DNA of 49,902 nucleotides from Planctomyces sp. (GCA_005778115.1 SXKJ01000470.1:1-49902), one strand, 5' to 3'. Positions 33,833-41,769 are shown, numbered from the stretch's first letter. Made by a program: numbers and translations. Notes: generated by a model not told the origin, from the sequence alone.

Positions 33833-34579
33833 TCAACTCTCCCACTCGACATCGTCTTGCGCTCGATAGCCGATCGCCGCTTTCGTGCCGTTCAAGTCCC
33901 AGCGCATGCCGGAGTTGTTCGACATGCCGTTGACGATGACGAATGGCTCGCGAAGTTCGGCCGTCAGGCAGCAGTCCATCAGTAGCAGGAAGTCGCGGTC
34001 GGAGAGCCACATCTTGCGGAACCACTCGCCGCGCTCGGCAGGCAATTCCGAGGCGACGTTCGCGCCGCGCCACACCCAGCCGATGCGGACGGCGATCACT
34101 TCAAGGCCCCGCGTCGCCGCGTAGTGTTGACCGAGCCGTTCACCGAACAACTTCGCGGCGGCATAGGGACCGCTGAAGCGGTCGGCTCCGTCGGCGAAAT
34201 AACGCAGACCCGGCTTCGGCGGCAGCGAAGTCGTGATCGGGATCGGCTCGCCGTCTTGGTAGCCCCCCATCACATGATTCGACGACGCGAAGATCAGCCG
34301 CTTCGCTCGCGCGCGAGCCGTCGCTTCGAACACGTTGAGCACCGCATCGACGTTTGGCCCGGTGAGTTCATCCCAGCCGTGATACGCGACCGGATCGCCC
34401 GCCAGATGCACGACCGCATCGACGCCCTTGAAGCGCGACACCCAACGCTCGTCCCAGACGCTCAGGTCGCCGTCGGGTTTGTCGAGCAGCACGAGTTCGA
34501 GCGATCCACGACAATGCTCCGCGAGCTTTGACCCGAGATTCCCCGCAGCCCCGGTGATCAGGACTCGGCGCTGATTCAT
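33833..34579 (-). CDS. NAD-dependent sugar epimerase/dehydrogenase, uronate-dehydrogenase-like SDR
   Basis: 248 residues from the ATG at 34579. Extended-SDR motifs: RVLITGAAGNLGSKLA (TGxxGxxG), AVVHLAGDP, the serine region IFASSNHVMGGY and the active-site Y-x3-K in GPYAAAKLFGERL. VIAVRIGWVWRG follows. The SSNHVMG motif and size match uronate dehydrogenases, which oxidise galacturonate or glucuronate to the lactone. The start overlaps the stop of the glycoside-hydrolase-like gene (ATGA), so they are co-translated. It is cytoplasmic and probably handles uronic acids freed by the secreted enzymes; that link is inferred. Confidence 0.75.
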   Translation of the reverse strand: MNQRRVLITGAAGNLGSKLAEHCRGSLELVLLDKPDGDLSVWDERWVSRFKGVDAVVHLAGDPVAYHGWDELTGPNVDAVLNVFEATARARAKRLIFASSNHVMGGYQDGEPIPITTSLPPKPGLRYFADGADRFSGPYAAAKLFGERLGQHYAATRGLEVIAVRIGWVWRGANVASELPAERGEWFRKMWLSDRDFLLLMDCCLTAELREPFVIVNGMSNNSGMRWDLNGTKAAIGYRAQDDVEWES

Positions 34580-35670
34580 GGCTTCTCTCCCGTGATTTCG
34601 CTCAGTAGTTTGAAGAAGCCGCGCTTGCGAGCGCTGCTGATGCCCCAGTTGACCGGCACGCTTTGATAACCCTCGTCGAAGCCTTCGTCCTTCATGCGGT
34701 AGTCGAAGTAACCCCAACTCGCGTATTCGCCGACCGCCGATGCGAAATTGTTGCTCGGCTGATCGAAGTCGAAGTGATCGTCCTCGTTGAACAGGATCGG
34801 CATCGGGCGATAGCCCGGCACGCCGCGCGTTTTGCGAACCATCTCGGTGATGCGCTCCGGTTCCTTCACACCGTTGCCGTGCAGCAGCAGGAAGTCGGAC
34901 GACCTCACGACGTTCTCGCGCGGGATTGCTCCGCCACCGTAACTCGTGCCGACCAGCAAGCGTCGCCCGTCATGCTCGGTGCGCCGCACGCGGTCGACCA
35001 GTTCGTGAATGCGATCCGGTTTGAGAATCTCGTGATCGTAGGCTTTGACGTTGCACTCGTTGTTGACCTCGACGAGCACGTTGCGAAAGCCGCTCTTCAG
35101 CAACCAGTTTGTCGCGGCATCTGTCGCGGCGATCACCGCCGCTTCATCTTTCAACCGCTGGTCCTGTCCGAAATAGAAGTAGCCGACGATCAGGACCATG
35201 CTGAGTTCATCTGCTTTCTCAAGCACTCGTGACAGCCGCGCGATGTATTCAGGCCGCAACGCACCGGACTCCGTGAAGCCGGAGTTATGCCAAAGTTGCT
35301 CCTTCGAGTACCCCTGCGGACTGCCCCCTTGCAGATTGACCGTGATGGCGAGCAACCCGTGCTTCCGCCACTCGGGCATCGCGGCCAGAAACTCACGCAA
35401 GTTGCGACCGGCGTCCCAAACCTTCGTATCGGGATAGGCCCAGCGTTCGCGCGTCTGCGGGTTCAAGTCATCGAACGTCGCCTGCACCATGCGGCTATTG
35501 AGCAGCAGCCCTTCAATCCGCTTGCCGTTCCAACTTCGGCCCGCGTAAGTCGGCCGCTCGTTGATTTGAAACGCGTCGCTGACAATCGACACGCGAGTCC
35601 GCGGCTCGGCGGCGAGTGCGAGGGCCGCACAGGCCAGTAACGCCAGGAAAGTGAATGACGTTCGGATCAT
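34576..35670 (-). CDS. Exported glycoside-hydrolase-like TIM-barrel protein
   Basis: 364 residues with a signal peptide (MIRTSFTFLALLACAALALA). The barrel shows clan GH-A features: LVEVNNECNV near residue 200 (N-E, candidate acid/base) and PILFNEDDHFDF near residue 295 (candidate nucleophile). Aromatic loops such as GYFYFGQDQRLKD also occur. I cannot name the GH family; GH5-like or a related unassigned family is likely. It is upstream of, and overlaps, the uronate-dehydrogenase-like gene, and follows an iduronate-sulfatase-like gene 66 bases away, so all three may target a sulfated uronic-acid glycan. The function is inferred. Confidence 0.6.
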   Translation of the reverse strand: MIRTSFTFLALLACAALALAAEPRTRVSIVSDAFQINERPTYAGRSWNGKRIEGLLLNSRMVQATFDDLNPQTRERWAYPDTKVWDAGRNLREFLAAMPEWRKHGLLAITVNLQGGSPQGYSKEQLWHNSGFTESGALRPEYIARLSRVLEKADELSMVLIVGYFYFGQDQRLKDEAAVIAATDAATNWLLKSGFRNVLVEVNNECNVKAYDHEILKPDRIHELVDRVRRTEHDGRRLLVGTSYGGGAIPRENVVRSSDFLLLHGNGVKEPERITEMVRKTRGVPGYRPMPILFNEDDHFDFDQPSNNFASAVGEYASWGYFDYRMKDEGFDEGYQSVPVNWGISSARKRGFFKLLSEITGEKP

Positions 35671-35690
35671 AGATGTCTCGTCCCCTTTGG

Positions 35691-35724
35691 TTTGGACTGC
35701 GGCAGCAGGCTGCCGCAGTCCAAA
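35691..35724 (-). terminator. Perfect 14-bp hairpin between sulfatase and hydrolase genes
   Basis: TTTGGACTGCGGCA and TGCCGCAGTCCAAA flank a 6-base loop. It lies in a 66-base gap on a coding run of the - strand. It could be an attenuating terminator or another repeat; no T-run longer than three follows. Confidence 0.5.
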
Positions 35725-35736
35725 ATCTCTATAGGT

Positions 35737-37125
35737 TCACTCAGAACGATGGGCGCTGAGTCGGGCTTTCATTTCGGCGAGCTTCTTCGCGTTCGCTCGG
35801 TCGGTGACGACGTTGTGCCATTCCTCTGGATCGCGGTTGTGATCGTAGAGTTCCGCGCTGCCGTCGCTCCATTCGATGTAACGCCAGCGGTCGGTGCGCA
35901 GGCCGAAGCCGCTCGCATTCGGGCCACGTGTGATGTGCGTGAGCACGGAGTCGTGGATGGTCTTTGCCGGATCAACGAGCAGCGGCTGGAGGCTCTTGCC
36001 TTTTGCTGTCGAGGGGACGGTCAAGCCGCAGAGTTCTGCAACCGTCGGGTAAATATCGAGGAACTCGACGAGGCTGCGGCACACGGCGGGCTTCACGCCC
36101 GGAGCGACGAGCAAAAACGGCGCGCGGCACGAGCGATCGAACAGCGTGTTCTTGTTCCACCAGCCGCGTTCGCCGAGGTGGTAGCCGTGATCGCCGACGA
36201 AGATGACCAAGGTTGAGTCCCAGAGTTTCAGGCGGTCCATCGCGTCCATGAGCCGGCCGACCTGCGCGTCGGTCTGCGTCACGCCGGCGTAATAATGCGT
36301 GAGGAAATCCATCCGATCGCGATCGTCGAACTTCTGAAACGCCTCTTCAAACGCGCCGCCGCCGAGCGATTGCTTGAACAGCGGCGAGGCGTCGGCAGGG
36401 TCGCGGCGCAGCGTCAGCGAGCCGGCGGGAAACTGCGCGACGTACTTTTTCCCAACCACGAACGGGTCGTGCGGACGATGGAAGCCCGCGCCGATGAACC
36501 ACGGTTTGCCGGCGAGCCGTTCCATCGCGGCGATGGTCTGCACTGCGGTCTGGCCGTCGGACTGGTCGTCGTCGGCCCCCTCAAGGTCCGCCACTTCGCA
36601 CCACTTGAGCTTGCCACTGGTGAGATTGTGGTGCGGACCGGTGTTGCCGAGCTTCGTCGCGCTAAACATGCGCGCTTCGTCCCACGACTTGCCGCTGTCG
36701 AGGAAGCGATTCTCCGTATCCCCTTCGACGAGGCCGGCGTGATAGATTTTTCCGTAGGACACCGCCGCCGCGCCGTGTTGCCGGAACAACTGCGGCAGCG
36801 TGACGATGTCCGGCATCTTCTCGCGGAAGAACGTGCCGTTGCCGGTGACACCGTTGTGCTCCGGGCGCGTGCTGGTGAGCATCGAAGTCCGGCTGGGATT
36901 GCAGACGGGATACTGCACATAGGCCCGGTCGAAGCGGATGCCCCGCGCGGCAAGCCGGTCGAGGTGTGGCGTCTTCGCCCGCGCGTCGCCGTAGCAGCCC
37001 ATCGCTGGCCGCAAATCGTCGGCCATGATGAGCAACACGTTGTAGCGCGGCGTGTCCGCCGCGCTCGCAGTCGCAGCGTCTGTCGCAATCGCGATCAGAA
37101 TGAAGCGAAGTAGAAGCAGTCTCAT
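35737..37125 (-). CDS. Exported sulfatase, iduronate-2-sulfatase-like
   Basis: 462 residues with a signal peptide (MRLLLLRFILIAIATDAATA). Core motifs: NVLLIMADDLRPAMGCYGD, the formylglycine site C75-N-P-S-R in VCNPSRTSMLTSTRP, AVSYGKIYHAG, FIGAGFHRPHDPF and FVGDHGYHLGE. The RPHDPF and GDHGYHLGE motifs are characteristic of iduronate-2-sulfatase-type enzymes. All predicted catalytic residues are present. It leads a three-gene run with the hydrolase and the uronate-dehydrogenase-like gene. The true substrate is unknown, but a 2-O-sulfated uronate would suit its neighbours. Confidence 0.85.
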   Translation of the reverse strand: MRLLLLRFILIAIATDAATASAADTPRYNVLLIMADDLRPAMGCYGDARAKTPHLDRLAARGIRFDRAYVQYPVCNPSRTSMLTSTRPEHNGVTGNGTFFREKMPDIVTLPQLFRQHGAAAVSYGKIYHAGLVEGDTENRFLDSGKSWDEARMFSATKLGNTGPHHNLTSGKLKWCEVADLEGADDDQSDGQTAVQTIAAMERLAGKPWFIGAGFHRPHDPFVVGKKYVAQFPAGSLTLRRDPADASPLFKQSLGGGAFEEAFQKFDDRDRMDFLTHYYAGVTQTDAQVGRLMDAMDRLKLWDSTLVIFVGDHGYHLGERGWWNKNTLFDRSCRAPFLLVAPGVKPAVCRSLVEFLDIYPTVAELCGLTVPSTAKGKSLQPLLVDPAKTIHDSVLTHITRGPNASGFGLRTDRWRYIEWSDGSAELYDHNRDPEEWHNVVTDRANAKKLAEMKARLSAHRSE

Positions 37126-37179
37126 AGTCGATCCTTCATTCCGGTGATTGCGGTGGCAGTTATACTCACTTGGAGATCT

Positions 37180-37485
37180 CTAGGAGATCTCTAGCAGTTT
37201 GACCATCGCGCGGCCTAGTGCGTCGCCGGTTTCGTAGTAGGTCTCGGCGTTGTGATTGTAGTGGTAGCCTTGGTTCACCGGAGACACGTCGGCTTCGCGC
37301 CACAGGTCGCGAGTATCGACCGCTTTCACGTTGCCTTTGAATTCCGGGGATTTGCCCTTGTCGCCATCGACTGCGAGTTGAGATTCAGCGATCTGCAAGC
37401 CGAATCCCTCGCGGCTAGGATTACCACAGCCAGTGGCCAACACGAACTTCGCGTTCGGCGCGTTGAAATCCTTCCGCGCAGGTCT
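37180..37485 (-). pseudogene. C-terminal fragment of a SASA-type acetylesterase
   Basis: The open frame starts just after a stop at 37486-37488 and reads RKDFNAPNAKFVLATGCGN, then QIAESQLAV, DTRDLWREADVSP and YHYNHNAETYYETGDALGRA. This is the last 100 or so residues of the sialate-O-acetylesterase/DUF303 type with its catalytic-histidine neighbourhood. The N-terminal GQSN region is missing, so it is a relic. It lies between the sulfatase promoter side and the divergent PAS-AraC regulator. Confidence 0.75.
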
Positions 37486-37542
37486 TCATGGGATTTCTCC
37501 GGTAGAATGATCGGCCATCGCACTGTCAAAAAAGTGGGATAG

Positions 37543-37589
37543 GATTCCAGCCTGTCATGCGCTTCCCGGCAGAATCACAGGCTGGAAGC
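37543..37589. repeat. Hairpin upstream of the PAS-AraC regulator
   Basis: TTCCAGCCTGT and ACAGGCTGGAA form an 11-bp perfect stem with GG/CC flanks and a 21-base loop. It lies about 60 bases before the regulator start, so it is either in the promoter region or the leader. Confidence 0.65.
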
Positions 37590-37649
37590 CTATGCCACGA
37601 CTGAAACTTCCACGACCACCACACTCTTGGCTCAGAAACGCAACGAACC

Positions 37650-38420
37650 GTGAATCCGCGCACAAAACATCCCGACACCGCCAAGCTACCGCACGTTTCG
37701 CAGGTGGACGTAGCGTTGTTGGAACGGCTTTTCGACCGTTCGCCGGACGTGGCTTTTTTCGTCAAGGACGCGGCAGGGCGCTACGTCGCCGTGAACGAGT
37801 CGCTGGTGGCTCGGCATGGCTTGAAGAGCAAGTCGCAAGTCATCGGCAAATGCCCGCGCAACATTTGCCCCGGTGACTTTGGCCGGATTCCCACCGAACA
37901 GGACGAGAAAGTTCTGCGCACCGGACGTCCGCTGGTGGACCATATCGAAATGCAATGGCATCGACCGCACGACCCGGTCTGGTGCCTGACAACGAAGCTG
38001 CCGATGCTGGATTCTAACGGTGCTGTCGTGGGCCTGATCGGCTTCTCGCGCGATGTCCGCGCGTCGGTCGAGCAACACGAGATTCCAAAGGACTTCGCAC
38101 GCGCCCTCGAAGAGTTCGAGCAAAGCCTGTCGTCGGAGGTGACTCCCGCCTGGCTCGCGCGTCGCGCGAAACTTTCGTCGCAGCGACTGGCTCGTCTGAC
38201 TAAGCGGCTCTTCGGTCTGACGCCGAGCCAGTTCATCACCAAGTCGCGGATCGCGGCAGCATCGCGGATGCTGCGCGACCCCGATCAATCCGTGTCCGAG
38301 ATCGCCCACGCCTGCGGCTTCTACGACCACAGCGCCTTCACCCGCGCCTTCCGCTCCGCCACCGGCACGACCCCCTCCGAGTTTCGCACGCAACAGATCC
38401 CATCAGCCGGAACGCGCTAG
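37650..38420 (+). CDS. PAS-domain AraC-family transcriptional regulator
   Basis: 256 residues. The GTG at 37650 starts MNPRTKHPDTAKLPH. The PAS domain spans about residues 17-130 (LLERLFDRSPDVAFFVKDAA, GRYVAVNESLVARHGLKS, VGLIGFSRDV). The AraC DNA-binding pair spans about residues 150-250 (LARLTKRLFGLTPSQFITKS, SVSEIAHACGFYDHSAFTRA, FRSATGTTPSEFR). The PAS segment carries CPRNICPGDFG, seen in planctomycete regulators of sugar operons. The ligand is unknown. Its last five codons and TAG stop come from a family B palindrome. A relic of a second copy's start lies at 26391. It may control the adjacent sulfatase genes. Confidence 0.85.
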   Translation: MNPRTKHPDTAKLPHVSQVDVALLERLFDRSPDVAFFVKDAAGRYVAVNESLVARHGLKSKSQVIGKCPRNICPGDFGRIPTEQDEKVLRTGRPLVDHIEMQWHRPHDPVWCLTTKLPMLDSNGAVVGLIGFSRDVRASVEQHEIPKDFARALEEFEQSLSSEVTPAWLARRAKLSSQRLARLTKRLFGLTPSQFITKSRIAAASRMLRDPDQSVSEIAHACGFYDHSAFTRAFRSATGTTPSEFRTQQIPSAGTR

Positions 38421-38479
38421 CGTCCGGTTCAGAGGCTGACGTGGCGTTTGAACCGGACGCTGGCGCGTGCCGGCTGATG
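38401..38479. repeat. Family B palindrome (variant) carrying the regulator's stop codon
   Basis: Arms of 30 bp (CATCAGCCGGAACGCGCTAG then CGTCCGGTTC) pair at 28 of 30 positions. The left arm encodes the regulator's C-terminal PSAGTR and its TAG stop. It shares ATCAGCC ends with 13750-13814. Confidence 0.85.
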
Positions 38480-38545
38480 GGCTGATACATTCTCGACCGC
38501 GTTCTGTTACGGCCGATGTCCTGAAGAATGTTGAAGGGGGATGTC

Positions 38546-39165
38546 ATGAAACCGGCGATGCGTGCCTGGTGGTGGCTGCGAGCGTCTGGGTGTGGCATGC
38601 GTGCGGCGCGGATGATCTTGAGAAGCCGCGAATGCTGTTGAAGCCCGGTTTGTTCAAGGCGCTCACGGAGCCGCAATGCTCGTACTGATCGACGCAGCAT
38701 CGCAAGAAGTTCGTGCAGGCGGACGACCGGGGCGTGGCGTGGATTCGGGGTGCTCACAATGGCGGAACGATTCCGGTTCGGCATTTTCTGTCGGCCACGC
38801 GCGTCATCAATGACACTTACGGGCTGTTCTTTTACGACCCGGACGGCGGCTACGTCACCGCGTACAAGAAGGACTACGGTCACGAGTTTCACGGCTGGCG
38901 TCTGGGCGTGATGATCGTCAAGGGACGTGACGGAACCTTGTGGTCCGCGCTGTCGGGGCGAGCGATCGCGGGACCGCAAACGGGTGCTCGGCTGACGCGC
39001 GTGCCCAACGTGATGACCGATTGGTCGCACTGGCTGATGCTGCATCCGGAATCGACCGCCTACGATTTGTTCGATGGCAAGAAGTACGAAGTCAAAGAGC
39101 TGCCAACCGCAATCAGCGACGAGGCGAAGCAGTCGATGGGCCAGGTCGATGATCGGCTCAAGCCG
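38546..39165 (+). pseudogene. DUF3179-like exported protein, copy 2, frameshifted with a TGA nonsense codon
   Basis: The start MKPAMRAW and ribosome site match copy 1 at 948-1496. The signal-peptide region is 16 bases shorter than in copy 1 and out of frame. The mature sequence then continues (GADDLEKPRMLLKPGLFKAL, QCSY), where a TGA replaces the TGC codon for the second cysteine of CSYC in copy 1. After it, STQHRKKFVQADDRG and later RDGTLWSALSGRAIAGP remain in frame. The copy extends past HPESTA with YDLFDGKKYEV, which copy 1 has lost. Near 39160 it runs into a DUF1295 relic. Two independent lesions make it a pseudogene. Confidence 0.75.
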
Positions 39166-39429
39166 CTCGCGAGCGTGCCCCCAATTTCGCCACAGCAAAT
39201 ACTGCAACAGCCGCTAGCCCCAGATCGTTGTCAGTGCAGCGAGCAGCCACGGACGCTTGGCGGCTTGCGCCGGCAGAGTCGATGCCAGCGTGAATCACAT
39301 CACGAGAACAAACCCGGTTCCCCAAAACGGATCGATGATGCTGGCGTCGCGACGTGCGAGGCTCTGCGACCACACCCGATAGGCCGCCCTCAGTCCCGAA
39401 ATACGGCCACCAATGATCGCGATCTTCAT
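39158..39429 (-). pseudogene. Fused relic: FAD amine-oxidase-like start joined to a DUF1295 fragment
   Basis: The ATG at 39429 overlaps the stop of the propeller gene (ATGA). The frame reads MKIAIIGGRISGLRAAYRV, the usual N-terminal Rossmann motif of FAD amine-oxidase-like proteins. At about residue 25 it switches to DUF1295 sequence (RRDASIIDPFWGTGFVLV). In the same frame it meets TGA (where the family usually has Trp), continues FTLASTLP and RPWLLAALTTIWG, meets TAG (usually Leu), then reads RLLQYLLWRNWGHARE. No frameshift is needed. It looks like an internal deletion that joined the first and last genes of a cluster, followed by nonsense decay. Family assignments are from memory. Confidence 0.6.
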
Positions 39430-40775
39430 TTCGCGGGGACTCCCGCATCGGTTCCGCTGCCCCAACGATGTACGGTCAGCCCTTTGAGATCTCGAACGAA
39501 TACTTCGTCGCCGCAGACGGCAATGTGTGCCCAAGTGGGCGAATCGCTGACGTGACGTTGGCCGAGCAAATCGAATTTCACCGGGTTCGCGTTGATCAGT
39601 AGCAAGTCGCCTCGTTCGTCGAGGGCCAGAATCTTGCGGCCTTGAGCGACGAGGCTCCAGTACTTGCCGAACGGCGGAGTCGTCCAACGCTCCTTGCCGG
39701 TTGCGAGTTCGATGCACGCGAAACGCTGGTTCTTCAGATGCGTGTAAACGTAGCCGTCGATCACGACCGGCGTGGACATGTAGCCTTGCGTCTTGTTCTG
39801 CCAACGCTCGGTCACGGACATCTTTTTTTCGGTCGCGGTCACGTCGCCGCTGCGAGTCAGATCGAACAGCCACGATTTGCCGCCGTAGGTGCTCGTGAAG
39901 ATTGCGTCGCCGACGACGACCGGCGTGAGGATGTTCATGCCGCGAAACGCCTCGATCTTCTGCGACCAGAGTTCGCTGCCGGTGGCTTCGTCAATCCCCG
40001 CGAGCTTCTCGCGAGTCTGCACCAAAAACTGAGGCTGTCCGGCAATCGTCGCTTTCATTGGTGAGGAGAACGCGCTGCCGTTCATGCCGCCGCTGTCTTG
40101 CAGCGACCGCCACACTGTCTCGCCGTTTCGCTTGTTAAGCTTCACGAACGAGGCTCCGGCTTGAACGTAAACGTGCTCGCCATCCACCAGTGGCGACGAC
40201 ACGAAACCAAATGTCGGCAGCGGCGATTTGAACCGCTCGACGAAATCGGCGCGCCAGCGTTCCTTGCCGTTTGCGGCGTCGAGGCACACCAACACGTCAC
40301 GCATCCCGGCGACGAACAGCGATTCGCCGTCAAAGGCCGGAGTCGCTCGAATCCACTCGCCGTTCTCCCATGCGAAGAACGGAACCGATGTCGCTCCCGG
40401 CCATTCAGCCGTCCACAAGACCTTGCCGTCGGCTCGCGACAACGCCTGCACGACCTCCGACTTCTTCCCGCGAGTCTCCGTGACGAAGACTAGATCTTCG
40501 CCGACGATCGGCCCGGAATAGCTCGGCCCCAATTCAACGCGCCATTTCCGAACGAGCCTCGCCTCATCGACGCGATCCGGCCACACGGGCGTTGCTGCGG
40601 CTTGCCCATCGCGTGACGGACCGCGCCACTGCGGCCACGTCGTGGTTAGATCGGCGGCGCACAAAGTCGTAGCCACGTTCGCCAGAACGTGGGCCAAGCA
40701 CGAGAAAACCCACGTTCTTGCGAACGTGGCTACGGCAGAATCAAATCGGGCGGATGTCATCTTGTTCTCACGCAT
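39426..40775 (-). CDS. Exported PQQ-type (pyrrolo-quinoline-quinone-like) beta-propeller
   Basis: 449 residues. The mature part begins LTTTWPQWRGPSRDG, the standard start of planctomycete PQQ-like outer-membrane/periplasmic WD-type propellers, and has blade motifs LSRADGKVLWTAEW, LDAANGKERWRADF, LNKRNGETVWRSL, IDEATGSELWSQK and IELATGKERWTTP. No PQQ ligands were assigned, so it may be a binding or assembly (BamB-like) protein. The start ATG at 40775 overlaps the regulator's last codons by 8 bases. Residues about 14-36, including the likely hydrophobic signal core, are encoded by a family A palindrome. As second gene of the regulator operon it is presumably co-expressed with it. Confidence 0.75.
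   Translation of the reverse strand: MRENKMTSARFDSAVATFARTWVFSCLAHVLANVATTLCAADLTTTWPQWRGPSRDGQAAATPVWPDRVDEARLVRKWRVELGPSYSGPIVGEDLVFVTETRGKKSEVVQALSRADGKVLWTAEWPGATSVPFFAWENGEWIRATPAFDGESLFVAGMRDVLVCLDAANGKERWRADFVERFKSPLPTFGFVSSPLVDGEHVYVQAGASFVKLNKRNGETVWRSLQDSGGMNGSAFSSPMKATIAGQPQFLVQTREKLAGIDEATGSELWSQKIEAFRGMNILTPVVVGDAIFTSTYGGKSWLFDLTRSGDVTATEKKMSVTERWQNKTQGYMSTPVVIDGYVYTHLKNQRFACIELATGKERWTTPPFGKYWSLVAQGRKILALDERGDLLLINANPVKFDLLGQRHVSDSPTWAHIAVCGDEVFVRDLKGLTVHRWGSGTDAGVPAK
40668..40734. repeat. Family A palindrome encoding the signal-peptide region of the propeller
   Basis: CGTAGCCACGTTCGCCAGAA then CGTGGG pairs with CCCACGTTCTTGCGAACGTG then GCTACG. It is read on the - strand as VATFARTWVFSCLAHVLANV plus AT, between the start codon and the conserved WPQWRG. 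Confidence 0.8.
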
Positions 40776-41673
40776 TCTTTCGTGGTTTGCGGGCTTTCTT
40801 CGGGACGGCTTCCGTTTGGCGGCGCAGAGTCTTGGCGAATTCTTCCAAGTGCCGCATCGTGTCGCAGAAGGCGGAATAGCGGAGCCGCGTCCGAATCTCG
40901 GTCGTTAATGCTCGCCCACCAACAACGACAGCGGTGTTGATCTTGGACGCAGCCTCAAACAAGCGATTGAATCCGGAGATGAATGCCGACTCGTCGGGAA
41001 TGAACGAAACGCTCAGCCAGAACAATCCCGGTTCATGCCGTTTGACGGCGTTGATCATCGAATCGAAGGGAATCGACGAACCGAGCGATCGGGCATCCCA
41101 ACCGACGGACCGCAACACCATCTCCGACATCGTTATTGGCAGCGAGTATTGGTCCCCCTCGATCGTTGCTCCGAGCGCGACCAATTCCCGTTCCGGCGAA
41201 ACCAGTTTGGAACGCAATTCGTGCAGCACGCGCAACGCTATCTGGCACGAGCAACGCTCCTGATAGACGTCTACTTCGTGGCTATCCCATTTTTCGCCAA
41301 TCGTGCGAAAGGCGACCGCGATCACTTCGTCGAAGACCAGGCTCACTGGCTGACCCGCCAAAAACAAATCGAACACGATCGCATGAGCCGCCGCGTCGTT
41401 GTCGGTCAGCAAGGCCTCAACGAGGCGTTCGGCACAACCTTCGACGCGCCGAGCCTTACGGTCTTCGCTGGCCGGCATCGACAAAATGCGTGGCTCGACG
41501 ACGGCATGATTTTGTTCGCGAGCGAATCGCAGCGCTTCTTGAACCGGAATGCGCCGATGTCCTCCGGCCGTCTTCACCGTTTGGATCAGCCCCTGATCAC
41601 ACCACCGCTTGAGCGACGATTCGCTCGCCCCAATCGCTTCGGCCACTTGTTTGGGTGAAAGAAGCTGTTCCAT
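40768..41673 (-). CDS. MerR-type regulator with CarH/LitR-like B12-binding domain lacking the histidine ligands
   Basis: 301 residues. Residues 1-55 form a MerR helix-turn-helix (LLSPKQVAEAIGASESSLKR, then TAGGHRRI). Residues 80-155 match the helical B12-binding cap and 160-280 the Rossmann B12 domain. In CarH-type photoreceptors the cap has W-x9-E-H; here W129 is followed by E139-R140, with C141 and C143 adjacent. The Rossmann motif E-x-D-x-H-x2-G is E172-G-D-Q-Y176-S-L-P179. Both cobalt-ligating histidines are therefore absent. It may bind cobalamin differently, another tetrapyrrole, or none, as in B12-independent relatives. Upstream motifs at 41749 and 41877 suggest autoregulation. It is the first gene of an operon with the PQQ-type propeller. 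Confidence 0.85.
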   Translation of the reverse strand: MEQLLSPKQVAEAIGASESSLKRWCDQGLIQTVKTAGGHRRIPVQEALRFAREQNHAVVEPRILSMPASEDRKARRVEGCAERLVEALLTDNDAAAHAIVFDLFLAGQPVSLVFDEVIAVAFRTIGEKWDSHEVDVYQERCSCQIALRVLHELRSKLVSPERELVALGATIEGDQYSLPITMSEMVLRSVGWDARSLGSSIPFDSMINAVKRHEPGLFWLSVSFIPDESAFISGFNRLFEAASKINTAVVVGGRALTTEIRTRLRYSAFCDTMRHLEEFAKTLRRQTEAVPKKARKPRKNA

Positions 41674-41748
41674 AATCTATGTGCCTTCGTTGGTTTCCTG
41701 TTGTCGTACCGCGCAAATTGGTAGCCACACCACCACCGCGACTCAATC

Positions 41749-41769
41749 ATAAAACGTCCAACTCGTTCT
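41749..41769. promoter_or_regulatory. Operator-like motif upstream of the B12-type regulator gene
   Basis: AAAACGTCCAACTCGTTCT matches AAATCGTCCATAACGTTCT in the folE region at 15 of 19 positions. The preceding ACTCAATCA is repeated before the motif at 41877. Its position 75-95 bases before the regulator start suits autoregulation. No experimental support is available. Confidence 0.4.

Noticed and set aside
38686..38700. TGA aligned with a cysteine codon of the paralogue (CSYC versus CSY-TGA), suggesting selenocysteine
   Set aside because: The same copy also has a 16-base length difference that breaks the signal-peptide frame, the paralogue is itself truncated, and no convincing SECIS-like hairpin or Sec machinery was seen nearby. 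A nonsense mutation in a pseudogene is simpler.
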